This document shows, piece after piece, positions 35,216 through 45,241 of a stretch of DNA of 63,689 bases. The translations under genes were made by a program, and so were the position numbers. A model generated the notes under the pieces. The model saw only the letters and a program-made list of their open reading frames with translations. It was not told the DNA's origin and made no database searches. Numbering within the stretch: the stretch's first letter is position 1; every line of letters starts with the position of its first letter. This DNA comes from Bacteroidales bacterium (GTDB taxonomy: Bacteria > Bacteroidota > Bacteroidia > Bacteroidales > UBA932), in contig JAQWAL010000004.1 in the NCBI GenBank assembly GCA_028707695.1, forward strand, positions 1 to 63,689, given 5' to 3'.

Positions 35216-35254
35216 AATGAAAAAAGCCGCCAAAATAGGTTTTTGACGGCTTTT
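35216..35254 (-). terminator. Intrinsic terminator after groEL
   Basis: AAAAGCCG-C-CAAAA pairs with TTTTG-A-CGGCTTTT (35222-35254, one mismatch) around TAGGT. On the minus strand the stem is followed by TTTTTT, so it ends groESL transcription. Confidence 0.8.
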
Positions 35255-35274
35255 CATTTATGCAAACCGGAATA

Positions 35275-36930
<1,656 letters not shown>

Positions 36931-36968
36931 TTAATAAATGATTGTTAAAATGATTCGGGTAAACGACA

Positions 36969-37244
36969 TTATTGGCCTATTATTGCCATAACATCTGATT
37001 GTCTCATCATAAGATAATCCTTGCCTGCCGAATTAATTTCAGTTCCGGAATATTTACCGTAAAGAACCACGTCCCCAACCTTGAGTTCCATTGGCTCGTC
37101 TTTTTTTCCACTGCCAACAGCCACAACAGTACCTTCTTGAGGTTTTTCTTTTGCTGTGTCGGGAATGTACAATCCACTTGCTGTTTTTGTCTCAGCCTCC
37201 TTAGGCTCTATCAAAACTCTGTCTGCTAATGGTTTGATGTTCAT
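36969..37244 (-). CDS. groES: Co-chaperonin GroES
   Basis: 91 residues from ATG 37244 (a TTG two codons upstream is less likely). It caps the GroEL ring. [14 protein letters not shown] and [15 protein letters not shown] are family signatures, and the mobile loop includes [15 protein letters not shown]. The upstream 150 bp carries a sigma-54-like site and a palindrome rather than a TAnnTTTG box. Confidence 0.97.
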   Translation of the reverse strand: MNIKPLADRVLIEPKEAETKTASGLYIPDTAKEKPQEGTVVAVGSGKKDEPMELKVGDVVLYGKYSGTEINSAGKDYLMMRQSDVMAIIGQ

Positions 37245-37312
37245 AATCAATTGGTTTTAAGTTAGATTATTAGTTATTGTAAATTAATATTTGGTATTTC
37301 TGTACCTTCATG

Positions 37313-37330
37313 GACAAAATGAGTGCCAAA
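37313..37330 (-). promoter_or_regulatory. Sigma-54-like -24/-12 site for groESL (candidate)
   Basis: The minus strand reads TTTGGCACTCATTTTGTC. TGGCAC and TTGT stand at exactly the 12-nt GG-to-G(C) spacing of RpoN promoters; the -12 dinucleotide is GT instead of GC. It lies about 70 nt before the groES ATG, and no TAnnTTTG box is visible in that stretch. Confidence 0.4.
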
Positions 37331-37337
37331 TAATATG

Positions 37338-37358
37338 ACTGACAAAATGTCTGTCAGT
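37338..37358. promoter_or_regulatory. Palindromic operator-like site between groES and tadA
   Basis: ACTGAC (37338-37343) and GTCAGT (37353-37358) form a 6-bp inverted repeat with a 9-bp spacer. It lies 7 bp upstream of the groES sigma-54-like site and abuts the tadA promoter box, so a bound protein could affect either gene. It is not the CIRCE element. Confidence 0.4.
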
Positions 37359-37363
37359 TTTGT

Positions 37364-37371
37364 TATATTTG
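37364..37371 (+). promoter_or_regulatory. TAnnTTTG box for tadA
   Basis: TATATTTG, 30 nt before the ATG at 37402; it lies after the in-frame upstream start at 37360, which therefore cannot be used from this promoter. Confidence 0.6.
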
Positions 37372-37401
37372 CCTGTTGATATAAAAAAGAATCATTCCCG
37401 G

Positions 37402-37854
37402 ATGGAGCAAAATAAGGAGTTACACTTGAAATTCATGCAGGAGGCACTCAAAGAGGCTGCCAAAGCTAAAGAGAGGGGAGAAATCCCTGTTGGTGCAGTG
37501 GTTGTCATAGACGGAAAAATTGTGGCCCGGGCCCATAACTTGACAGAGACTTTGAATGACCCGACTGCCCATGCAGAGATGCAGGCTATAACCTCTGCAA
37601 CCAATGCTTTTGGAGGGAAGTACCTTACAGATGCTACTGTTTACGTTACCCTGGAGCCTTGTGCAATGTGTGCGGCTGCTTTGGCATGGTCACAGGTGAA
37701 GACTTTGGTGTATGGTGCATCTGACAACAAGAGGGGTTTCACAAGGTTTTCGCCTTCTTTGTTACATCCCAAAACCGAAGTTACAAGCGGAGTGATGGAA
37801 GAGGAGGCTGCCTTGATTGTAAAAGAGTTTTTCAAGAACATAAGGGAGAGGTAG
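37402..37854 (+). CDS. tadA: tRNA adenosine deaminase-type nucleoside deaminase
   Basis: 150 residues from ATG 37402. It probably deaminates A34 to inosine in tRNA-Arg(ACG). The zinc site is TAHAEMQAI (His and catalytic Glu) plus EPCAMCAAAL. Residues GEIPVGAVVV fit TadA; guanine deaminase and cytosine deaminase relatives share the fold, so the tRNA role rests on overall similarity. It is followed 3 nt later by the DedA-like gene. Confidence 0.85.
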   Translation: MEQNKELHLKFMQEALKEAAKAKERGEIPVGAVVVIDGKIVARAHNLTETLNDPTAHAEMQAITSATNAFGGKYLTDATVYVTLEPCAMCAAALAWSQVKTLVYGASDNKRGFTRFSPSLLHPKTEVTSGVMEEEAALIVKEFFKNIRER

Positions 37855-37857
37855 GTT

Positions 37858-38328
37858 ATGATTGAGTTATTGCAGAGCTATGGATTGGTTGGGCTTTTTG
37901 TGGGTTCTTTCCTGGCAGCTACCGTGGTTCCGTTTAGCTCGGAGGTTATTTTAACCGGAGTTCTCATTGCTGATGTGAATCCTGTATTTGCCTTTTTTTG
38001 TGCTACGTTTGGCAACTGGCTGGGAGGTATGACCTCCTATTATTTTGGAAGGTTGGGAAAATGGGATCTTTTAGAAAAATGGTTCAGGGTAAAAGAGGAG
38101 ACATTGATAAAACAAAAGGCAAGGGTTGCCAAATATGGCAGTTTGCTAGCCTTTGTTACCTGGATGCCAATTCTTGGTGATGTGATTTCCATTGCCTTGG
38201 GATTTTACAGGATAGACTTTGTAAAAAGTTCCATATTCATGTTGCTGGGGCGTGCACTACGGTTTGCAACCTGGATATTCTTGTTCCATATTCTTGGTGA
38301 ACAACTTTTTGAAGTTTCTATCTTCTAA
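37858..38328 (+). CDS. DedA/YqaA-like membrane protein
   Basis: 156 residues with four to five hydrophobic segments. GLFVGSFLAATVVPFSSEVI and GNWLGGMTSYYFGRLGK are the DedA/SNARE-associated motifs, including the acidic residue before the re-entrant loop and the G-x-x-x-G-x-x-x-Y-x-x-G-R pattern. DedA proteins are proton-linked lipid (undecaprenyl phosphate or PE) flippases. This is the short YqaA branch, whose substrate is not known. It is probably co-transcribed with tadA. Confidence 0.85.
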   Translation: MIELLQSYGLVGLFVGSFLAATVVPFSSEVILTGVLIADVNPVFAFFCATFGNWLGGMTSYYFGRLGKWDLLEKWFRVKEETLIKQKARVAKYGSLLAFVTWMPILGDVISIALGFYRIDFVKSSIFMLLGRALRFATWIFLFHILGEQLFEVSIF

Positions 38329-38355
38329 AAATTTTGGAGGAAATAAAAAAACATA

Positions 38356-38363
38356 TATCTTTG
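38356..38363 (+). promoter_or_regulatory. TAnnTTTG box for tRNA-Gln
   Basis: TATCTTTG, 19 nt before the tRNA; the same octamer precedes tRNA-Ser. Confidence 0.65.
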
Positions 38364-38382
38364 CAGTCCCAAAATAAACAAC

Positions 38383-38453
38383 TGACCTATGGTGTAATGG
38401 TAGCACTACTGATTTTGGTTCAGTCAGTCTAGGTTCGAATCCTGGTAGGTCAA
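38383..38453 (+). tRNA. tRNA-Gln (anticodon UUG)
   Basis: Acceptor TGACCTA (38383-38389) pairs with TAGGTCA (38446-38452), discriminator A at 38453. The anticodon arm ACTGA-TTTTGGT-TCAGT carries TTG. The T arm contains GGTTCGAATCC. The next bases are CAT, so CCA is not encoded. The U-A first pair is typical of tRNA-Gln. Confidence 0.96.
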
Positions 38454-38463
38454 CATTCATAAT

Positions 38464-38494
38464 TAGCCGGATAAAAATTAATTTTATCCGGCTA
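38464..38494. terminator. Bidirectional terminator after tRNA-Gln
   Basis: A near-perfect palindrome, TAGCCGGATAAAA and TTTTATCCGGCTA, stands between tRNA-Gln and the convergent glycosyltransferase gene. The A/T-rich inner part weakens the classic T-tract rule, but position and symmetry fit a terminator for both strands. Confidence 0.65.
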
Positions 38495-38512
38495 GTTGTT
38501 TATTAAAGGTTG

Positions 38513-39574
38513 TTATTCTTGAATACTTAACAATTTGAGTAATCCATCGGAGCGTTTTTGGATGGTAAAATATTGTAGGATACGATGGTTGGGAAATTCA
38601 ATGCTGTTTTGTAATTGTTTTTGGGAGATGGAATCATTCTGGGTGTAAATTGCATCTTTGATTGCTTTGGTTGCTTTTTCCAGCCCTTCTTCCTTTAACA
38701 TCGGGGAATCACTCATGTAAATACTGTACCCGTGTTTGCCGGTGACCTCTGGCATTCCTCCCGCTGTGGAGGTTATGGGCACCAGGTTGTTGAGCATTGC
38801 CTCTGCAAGGGACAATGAAAAACTCTCCCTGCGGGAAAATTGGCAGTAAACATTGTGTTTTGGATATAGTTCCAGAAGTTTGTTGTGTGGCAGGTATGGG
38901 ACCACCTCCAGGTTTGGTGGAATTGTTGTTGCTGCCTTTTCAAAGATGGTTGGATTGCAGCCAACCAAAGTGAAGTTTATTTGTGGCAAACGTAAAGCTA
39001 TTGTACAGTACCTGTCTATTCCTTTGATGTAATATGCCTGTATGGAAGAGACAAGGGCAACACACAAAACAGATGCTCCGTTGGACTGTGGATTGATTTG
39101 CTCTTTTGAGCTAATTACCCCATTGTACAGGAGTTTTACATTGGAATCAGGGGCAATGGATTTGACTATCCTTTCCAGGTTTTTGGAAACGCACAATACA
39201 GTGCCGGCCAGGTTAATTGACTTTAGTGCCATGAAGGCTCTCAGGGGCTTGGTAAGGCTACCGTAATTCCATTGTTTTTCACGACACACATCGTAGCCTC
39301 CAATCACCAAAATGCATTTGCGGTTTAAAATCCTTGAAGCTATTGTTGGTAAAAAAGAGTGGTAATCTGCAAACCATATATAGACCAGCTTGTATTTATG
39401 CAAAGAGAACAACAAAAAGAGAAGTTGGTGCAGGAGTGATAAAGGAAGCCTGTGTTTTGGGTTGTTTTTGAAATGATACTCTTTTACATTGTATTTGGTT
39501 TGCAGTACAGATATATCTCCCCTTACAAAAGTGGAGGGGTGGGTGTATACAAAAAGTGCATTATCACGACCCAT
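38513..39574 (-). CDS. Family 4-type glycosyltransferase
   Basis: 353 residues. A GT-B glycosyltransferase: the C-terminal domain has SFSLSLAEAMLNNLVPI with the E-x7-E-like motif, followed by TSTAGGMPEV, which binds the nucleotide sugar. The N-terminal domain has KLVYIWFADYHSFL and ILVIGGYDVC. It probably transfers a hexose in glycan or glycolipid synthesis; donor and acceptor are unknown. It is last in a minus-strand run with the phosphodiester glycosidase (21 nt) and the Na/Pi symporter. Confidence 0.85.
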   Translation of the reverse strand: MGRDNALFVYTHPSTFVRGDISVLQTKYNVKEYHFKNNPKHRLPLSLLHQLLFLLFSLHKYKLVYIWFADYHSFLPTIASRILNRKCILVIGGYDVCREKQWNYGSLTKPLRAFMALKSINLAGTVLCVSKNLERIVKSIAPDSNVKLLYNGVISSKEQINPQSNGASVLCVALVSSIQAYYIKGIDRYCTIALRLPQINFTLVGCNPTIFEKAATTIPPNLEVVPYLPHNKLLELYPKHNVYCQFSRRESFSLSLAEAMLNNLVPITSTAGGMPEVTGKHGYSIYMSDSPMLKEEGLEKATKAIKDAIYTQNDSISQKQLQNSIEFPNHRILQYFTIQKRSDGLLKLLSIQE

Positions 39575-39595
39575 TATGGTGTGGATATTTTGGGA

Positions 39596-40504
39596 CTATT
39601 TGACAATGACAATGTTTGCCACTTTGCGGGCACCTTGGTTGTCAAATTTCTTATTATCTGACGGATGGTTTACTACTCCGTTGTCCGAAGCACCTTTGAC
39701 ATACATGGTGGTGGAGCCCCCTCCGTCCAAATTAATGACGTATGCCGCTCCAATCCATTTAAGGGTGTTCTGCAGCTCTGCAAGTGACATTCCTGCAGAC
39801 TCCCTGGACCTTCCGTCCACAGTGAAAAAAAGTATGTTCCCATTCTCTTTCTTTGCCACGGCTGTCCTTGGGTGCCTGGCGGTGTAGAAAGAGGATTTTT
39901 CCAAAGGTACGTCTTGTGAGTCAATCATTAATGCTGGTCCTGTGGTTATGATTTCGCTTGCCTGAATGTACTTTTCCCAATCCTTTACCTTGTCTGCAAG
40001 AAGAATGTATAGTTCGCCATCGTATATTGCCAAAGCCCCTCTTTGGTGCATGGATCTTTTGGAGGAGGTGTATGTATTTGGTGCCAGTTTTTGGTTGTTT
40101 TTCCGGATATAGTCTACTGAGTTGTAATCTACGGTATTGTGTTGGTAGTTGAACTTGAAGAAAGAACCGTTTACAGCAGCCAGTGCACTGCTGTTTTTGG
40201 CCAGGACAGGTGTCTCAGTCAAAACAGGGCTAGGTACAATTTCTATCTGTTTGCCCGAGCCGGCCTCTATCTCAATGATTGAGATAAACTGGTTGGCGCC
40301 AAAAAGGTTTTGGTTGTCAAAATGAACCTGTTTCAAGGTAACTCCTGGTTCTATTTCCAGAATATTCCATTGTGCGTTTGCAAGGGAAAGGGAATCTTGA
40401 TATTGCGCATTCGCTGTTAAACTGCACAAGGCAATCAAAAAGAGTGCAGCCAAAGTTTTTGAGGTTTTGGCTTTGATTATTTTTAGTGTATTTTGCATAG
40501 CCAT
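39596..40504 (-). CDS. Phosphodiester glycosidase (NAGPA/DUF2233) family protein
   Basis: 302 residues with a signal peptide (about 12-33, ending LTANAQ). The domain contains AAVNGSFFKFN, FFTVDGRSRESAGMSLAEL and VINLDGGGSTTMYVKG, the signature of the N-acetylglucosamine-1-phosphodiester alpha-N-acetylglucosaminidase family. Bacterial members cleave sugar phosphodiesters outside the cytoplasm, for example in wall teichoic acids or phosphoglycans. The target in this organism is unknown. It sits 2 nt from the symporter gene upstream, so the two are translationally linked. Confidence 0.85.
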   Translation of the reverse strand: MAMQNTLKIIKAKTSKTLAALFLIALCSLTANAQYQDSLSLANAQWNILEIEPGVTLKQVHFDNQNLFGANQFISIIEIEAGSGKQIEIVPSPVLTETPVLAKNSSALAAVNGSFFKFNYQHNTVDYNSVDYIRKNNQKLAPNTYTSSKRSMHQRGALAIYDGELYILLADKVKDWEKYIQASEIITTGPALMIDSQDVPLEKSSFYTARHPRTAVAKKENGNILFFTVDGRSRESAGMSLAELQNTLKWIGAAYVINLDGGGSTTMYVKGASDNGVVNHPSDNKKFDNQGARKVANIVIVK

Positions 40505-40506
40505 GG

Positions 40507-42192
40507 TTATTGGATTTCTATGATGGCCTCAGATACATTTATGATATAATCTCCAACTTTTTCACACTCTGCAATCAGGTCCATGTAAAAGACACCGGTC
40601 TGGTAGTTGTATATGTTGTTTTCCAGGTTAAGCAAATGCTCTTCTTTCAAATGGTTGCGGTATTCGTTTATGGAGTTTTCGGCATCTTCGGCATTGTTGA
40701 TGTTTTTGATGTTGGTATAGCCTTGGTCAAGGTTGTAAATCATATGTCTGAATGCATTGTCCATAAGGTCCAGCATATGGTCTATCTTTTTGACCATTTC
40801 GTCGTCGAATTTGCTTTTGTATACATTTTTGCGTTGTAATATGCGGGCAATGTTGTAGCCGGAATCACCAACACTTTCGAGTTCGCTGATTATAGTATAC
40901 ATGGCTTGAATGCGCTTGCCACTCTCTTCACTGATTTCACCTTCGGATATACTGTTGAGGTAGTTTGCAATTTCAAGCTCTACACGGTCTGTTATTTGCT
41001 CGTAATGTTCAAGTTTGGCAAAAAGTTCGTCGAAATTGCTTTTCTCGCAATCGTGGATGGCTTCCCTTACATATTCATATTGCCTGTGGGTAAGTTTGGC
41101 AAAGCTCACAATCTCTTGTTTTGCCTGCGTGAGTGAAAGCTCTGCAGTACTGAGGATACCACCCTGGATAAATTGCAGTCTGAAAACCTCTTCGGTTTTT
41201 GGTGCCTTTATCACATAGGTTACAAACTTTACAATTTGTGGTGTGAACCATACCAACAACAATGTGTTGGTGAGGTTGAAGAGTGTATGAAGGAATGAGA
41301 CCCCGTATAATGTAGATGAGGTGTTAACAAAAGGATCTCCGGCTCCTACGCTAACGGTTATCAAAGAGACAAGTTTGAGGATAGGGCCAAAGAGAATAAG
41401 TACCCAGATTATACCAAAGACGTTGAATACCGTGTGTGCCAAAGCCGCCCTCCTTGCAGAGACATTTGCAACGGCTGCTGCTATGTTGGCGGTTATTGTT
41501 GTCCCGATATTCTCTCCCAGCACCATTGCTGCCGCCATTTCAAAGGGAATCCATCCATAGCTGCACATTACCAGGGTCAAAGCCATGGTTGCGCTGGAAG
41601 ATTGCAGCACAATGGTGAGCAGGGTCCCTATGAATACGAATATCAAAATTGATAAGAATCCAAAGCTTGTCCACTCTTTCAGGAACTCCAGTATCTCGGG
41701 AGTTTCCCTAAGGTCGGGAACAGAAGATTTAAGGAAGCTGAGCCCCATGAAAAGAAGGGCAAAGCCAATGATGAGCTCTCCCATGGATTTCCTTTTGCCA
41801 GATTTCATCATCATGAATACAAAACCAATCCCGATCAAAGGGATTGAGAGTGCAGAGATGTCTGCTTTGAACCCTAGCAGTGAAATTATCCATGCGGTAA
41901 CTGTTGTACCTATGTTGGCACCCATGATTACACCCACCGATTGTGCCAAAGATAGGAGCCCTGCGTTTACAAAGCTCACAACCATTACTGTAGTGGCACT
42001 GGATGACTGTATGATAGCTGTGATGAATAAGCCGGTCAAAACACGTTTGAAAGAGTTGGAGGTCATTGATGCAAGGATGCTCCTCATTTTGTCCCCGGCA
42101 ACTTTCTGGAGCGATTCACTCAGCAGGGTCATTCCGTACAAGAATAGACCCAGTGAACCGACAACCTTTAGAACTTGGTAAATTATGTCCAT
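40507..42192 (-). CDS. Na+/phosphate cotransporter with PhoU-like domain (NptA type)
   Basis: 561 residues. The membrane part (about 1-340) has the inverted repeat typical of Na/Pi-II carriers, with two QSSSAT motifs (near 62 and 197) and the paired GANIGTTVTAWI and GENIGTTITANI. The cytosolic C-terminus (about 355-561) is a PhoU-like helical domain. It imports phosphate with sodium; the PhoU part may sense or gate. It heads the operon with the phosphodiester glycosidase and GT4 genes. Confidence 0.93.
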   Translation of the reverse strand: MDIIYQVLKVVGSLGLFLYGMTLLSESLQKVAGDKMRSILASMTSNSFKRVLTGLFITAIIQSSSATTVMVVSFVNAGLLSLAQSVGVIMGANIGTTVTAWIISLLGFKADISALSIPLIGIGFVFMMMKSGKRKSMGELIIGFALLFMGLSFLKSSVPDLRETPEILEFLKEWTSFGFLSILIFVFIGTLLTIVLQSSSATMALTLVMCSYGWIPFEMAAAMVLGENIGTTITANIAAAVANVSARRAALAHTVFNVFGIIWVLILFGPILKLVSLITVSVGAGDPFVNTSSTLYGVSFLHTLFNLTNTLLLVWFTPQIVKFVTYVIKAPKTEEVFRLQFIQGGILSTAELSLTQAKQEIVSFAKLTHRQYEYVREAIHDCEKSNFDELFAKLEHYEQITDRVELEIANYLNSISEGEISEESGKRIQAMYTIISELESVGDSGYNIARILQRKNVYKSKFDDEMVKKIDHMLDLMDNAFRHMIYNLDQGYTNIKNINNAEDAENSINEYRNHLKEEHLLNLENNIYNYQTGVFYMDLIAECEKVGDYIINVSEAIIEIQ

Positions 42193-42218
42193 TAGGATTT
42201 GGCTGTTTGTTTGTGTTG

Positions 42219-42226
42219 CAAATATA
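42219..42226 (-). promoter_or_regulatory. TAnnTTTG box for the Na/Pi symporter operon
   Basis: TATATTTG on the minus strand, 26 nt before the ATG at 42192. Confidence 0.6.
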
Positions 42227-42314
42227 ATTCATATAATTAAGGTGTTAAAAAATTTGATTGCTTTTGTTACCTTCGTATCCGGATATAGATTATTTGTACA
42301 AGTATATTAAGCTG

Positions 42315-45230
42315 ATGATAAGCAGCAATATCAAATATTTGCTAAAAGTTTCATGGTTGGTTGTTAACATTTTTGTAACAACTTTTTTGAACGCACAGTT
42401 TTTTTCTTTTGGCAACGACCCCGGCAGGTTGAAATGGGATTACATCCGGGTGGATAAATTCAGGGTGATATACCCACGTGAGATAGATTCCATTGCCAGA
42501 AGGTATGCATGGTTATTGGATACACTGGAAAAGCCTGTACACATGTCACTTGATGTAAGGACCTCTCCCATTGATGTTGTTTTGCATCCTTACAGTGCAA
42601 TGAGTAATGGAATGGTGGGGTGGGCTCCCAGCAGAATGGAGTTAATAACCACGCCACCTGCAAACGACCACTATGTGAATGATTGGGACAAGCATTTGGT
42701 TATACATGAATTAAGGCATGTTGGGCAAGTGTCAAAATTCAAGCGAGGTATTTTCAAACCATTGGGGTGGTTGATTGGGGAACAGGCCGCAGCATTGGGA
42801 ACCGGACTTTTCATGAGTCAATGGAAACTGGAAGGTGACGCTATTGTAAGCGAAACGGAACTTACCAGTGGAGGCAGGGGCAGGGACCTGGACCATCTGA
42901 TATATTACAAGGCGGCTTTCCTGGAAGGAGACTACCGGAACTGGAACCATTGGACAATGGGTTCTTACAAAGAATTTGTGCCTTCTCCATATAGTTTTGG
43001 GTATTTGTATACATCTTTTGTGAGGTACAATTCCAATAACTACAATTATATGGGACAAGTAACAGATTATATTGTGTCCCGCTTTTACGACCTGAACGCT
43101 CAGGGGAAGGGATATCTTAAGTACACAGGTCTTTCCAAAAGAGGCAACTATGAGGCCATGAAGGAGTTTTACACAACAAAATGGAGGGAAGAGGATTCTG
43201 CAAGGGCTCCGTTCGTTGCCGGAAAGGAGATAGTACAACAAAATGCTCCCATTGAGGGCAAAGGCAACTACCAATCTTATATTGACCCTTTTTTGTATGA
43301 AGGAGAAATCTATACCATTAAAAATAGCCTGGATAATATCCCCGGTTTGGTCAGGATAGACAAGGATGGTAATGAGAAATTGCTAAGGAACATGGGCAGT
43401 TTGAGTTCTCCTGTGAAACTCTCGGGAAGCAAGGTTTATTGGACGGAGTATGTAGTATCTGCAAGATGGGATCTGGAAAGTTATTCCGACCTGTTTTGTT
43501 ATGATATAGAGAGTGGGAAGAGTGAGAGGTTAACCACAAGGCAGAGGATTTTCAACCCGGTGTTTTCTTTGGAAGGAGATACTTTGGCAGTAGTTTCGTA
43601 CAATGTCCGGGGAGGTTCACATCTTGTACTGTACAAACCAACAGGAGATGGTCTCATCGAAATTTCAAATTTGGATGCACCGCAAGGATACAGGCTTAAA
43701 GAGGCGGTATTTGTAAAAGGAGGTATGGTTGCCTCTGCTGTCAGGGACGGGGGTATGCTTCTTTTCAGGACAAGTTTGCCGTTCAAAGGAAGTTGGGAGC
43801 TATTTGCCAATCCTCAAGGATATATTATCAGTAATTTGGATTACGATAGGGAGTCCGGGAGAATTCTTTTTGTTTCGGATTACAATGGTGTCAAGAATCT
43901 CTATGAAATGGATGGCAACGGGAACTCTTTCGGTGCTCTCACCAATGTGCGTTTTGGCTTGAATGGTTTTTTCAAAGAGAATGGATTGCTGTTGTTGAGT
44001 GACTTTTCAAAATGGGGGTATTCCATCAAAAGGATGGAGTACAATCCTGATTATCCAAAAGAGAATAACTTTTCCAGTGGTTACAAATATGATATTGCAG
44101 AGAAATTGTCCAAAGAGGCTTCCCTGAACGCAGATAGTCTGGAGGTGCCTCCTATCATTGGTTATGTCTCCAAACCCTACCGTAAAGTGAAAAACCTTTT
44201 TAGGATACACTCTTGGGCACCTGTTTTTTATGATGTTGACAACATAAAAAACCTTACTTATGAAAGTGTATACGATTTGGTATCTCCCGGGTTCATACTT
44301 TATTCCCAGAACAGTTTGAGCACTGCCTATTCAATGGCAGGTTATTCATGGCAAAATGGACGGCACACCGGCCATTTCAAATTCAGCTACCATGGTTTGT
44401 ATCCCGTGGTTGAACTGGAATCCAGCATAAACACCCGTGACCGGTTAAGGATGACAACAGAGACAGACGGGCTTGGCTTTACCCACGTAGATATAGAGGA
44501 GTTGACTGGTTCTCCGTTGTTAAGGGCTGGTATAAGGGTTTATTTGCCAATGACATGGAGTGTTGGAGGATGGAGCAGCGGTGTTGTCCCAAGGGCATTT
44601 TGGAGATTTACAAATGATAGTTTCTTTTCTGTTGACAGGGAGCGGTATTCGTATTACCAGTACGGGAATGTGGGGCTCTCTTTGTTCAGGGTCATGAACA
44701 GGTCCCAACGGGACATTTTTCCCAAAAAAGGTGGGGGAGCTTCCCTGCTTTTCTCTGCAGTGCCATTCTCAGGAGAAAACTTTGGTTCTTTACTTTATGG
44801 TTCTGGTTATTATTATTTTCCCGGTTTTGTACAAGGACATGGAGTAAAGTTCTCAGTTGCTGCTCAAAAACAGTTTGCCCAGGGTAAGAATTATCTTATG
44901 TCCAATTCTATAAGATTCCCCCATGGTTACCAGGACCGTTTTAGCAAAAGTGCGGTGAGTGTTTCCGGTGAATATGCAATGCCGCTTTTCACCGGAGATA
45001 TCTCATTGACCGAAATGCTATACATAAAAAGGATCCAGATGATTCCTTTTGCCAGTTACTGTTCAAACGAAGGGCAGTTGGGGAGGGAGCAAATGTGGTC
45101 TGCCGGGAGTGATTTGTTACTGGATTTGAACTTGCTGGGAATCTCTTATCCACTTGTGGTTGGGGTGAGGGGAGGCCTGAATGGAGACAAAAAGGGGTTC
45201 GTGGAATTTTTATTCAAAACGCCGTTGTAG
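42315..45230 (+). CDS. Large exported protein: HEXXH peptidase-like, beta-propeller and barrel-like regions
   Basis: 971 residues from ATG 42315 (an upstream TTG at 42258 is less likely). A hydrophobic leader (LKVSWLVVNIFVTTFLNAQ) signals export. The N-terminal third carries VIHELRHVGQ (HELRH at 131-135) and, 38 residues on, WKLEGDAIVSE, which together look like the zinc site of peptidase MA-like gluzincins. The middle (about 320-620) has repeated strands of PD40/TolB-propeller type (RILFVSDYNGVKNLYEMDG). The last 300 residues alternate in the manner of outer-membrane beta strands and end in VEFLFKTPL. No named family was recognised for the whole chain. The function is unknown; a surface or outer-membrane protease is a hypothesis. 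Confidence 0.7.
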   Translation: MISSNIKYLLKVSWLVVNIFVTTFLNAQFFSFGNDPGRLKWDYIRVDKFRVIYPREIDSIARRYAWLLDTLEKPVHMSLDVRTSPIDVVLHPYSAMSNGMVGWAPSRMELITTPPANDHYVNDWDKHLVIHELRHVGQVSKFKRGIFKPLGWLIGEQAAALGTGLFMSQWKLEGDAIVSETELTSGGRGRDLDHLIYYKAAFLEGDYRNWNHWTMGSYKEFVPSPYSFGYLYTSFVRYNSNNYNYMGQVTDYIVSRFYDLNAQGKGYLKYTGLSKRGNYEAMKEFYTTKWREEDSARAPFVAGKEIVQQNAPIEGKGNYQSYIDPFLYEGEIYTIKNSLDNIPGLVRIDKDGNEKLLRNMGSLSSPVKLSGSKVYWTEYVVSARWDLESYSDLFCYDIESGKSERLTTRQRIFNPVFSLEGDTLAVVSYNVRGGSHLVLYKPTGDGLIEISNLDAPQGYRLKEAVFVKGGMVASAVRDGGMLLFRTSLPFKGSWELFANPQGYIISNLDYDRESGRILFVSDYNGVKNLYEMDGNGNSFGALTNVRFGLNGFFKENGLLLLSDFSKWGYSIKRMEYNPDYPKENNFSSGYKYDIAEKLSKEASLNADSLEVPPIIGYVSKPYRKVKNLFRIHSWAPVFYDVDNIKNLTYESVYDLVSPGFILYSQNSLSTAYSMAGYSWQNGRHTGHFKFSYHGLYPVVELESSINTRDRLRMTTETDGLGFTHVDIEELTGSPLLRAGIRVYLPMTWSVGGWSSGVVPRAFWRFTNDSFFSVDRERYSYYQYGNVGLSLFRVMNRSQRDIFPKKGGGASLLFSAVPFSGENFGSLLYGSGYYYFPGFVQGHGVKFSVAAQKQFAQGKNYLMSNSIRFPHGYQDRFSKSAVSVSGEYAMPLFTGDISLTEMLYIKRIQMIPFASYCSNEGQLGREQMWSAGSDLLLDLNLLGISYPLVVGVRGGLNGDKKGFVEFLFKTPL

Positions 45231-45241
45231 TTGTAATATAT

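Noticed and set aside
42285-42296. AGATTATTTGTA as promoter box for the HELRH protein gene
   Set aside because: It does not match TAnnTTTG (the first two bases are off), so it was not annotated although a promoter must lie nearby.
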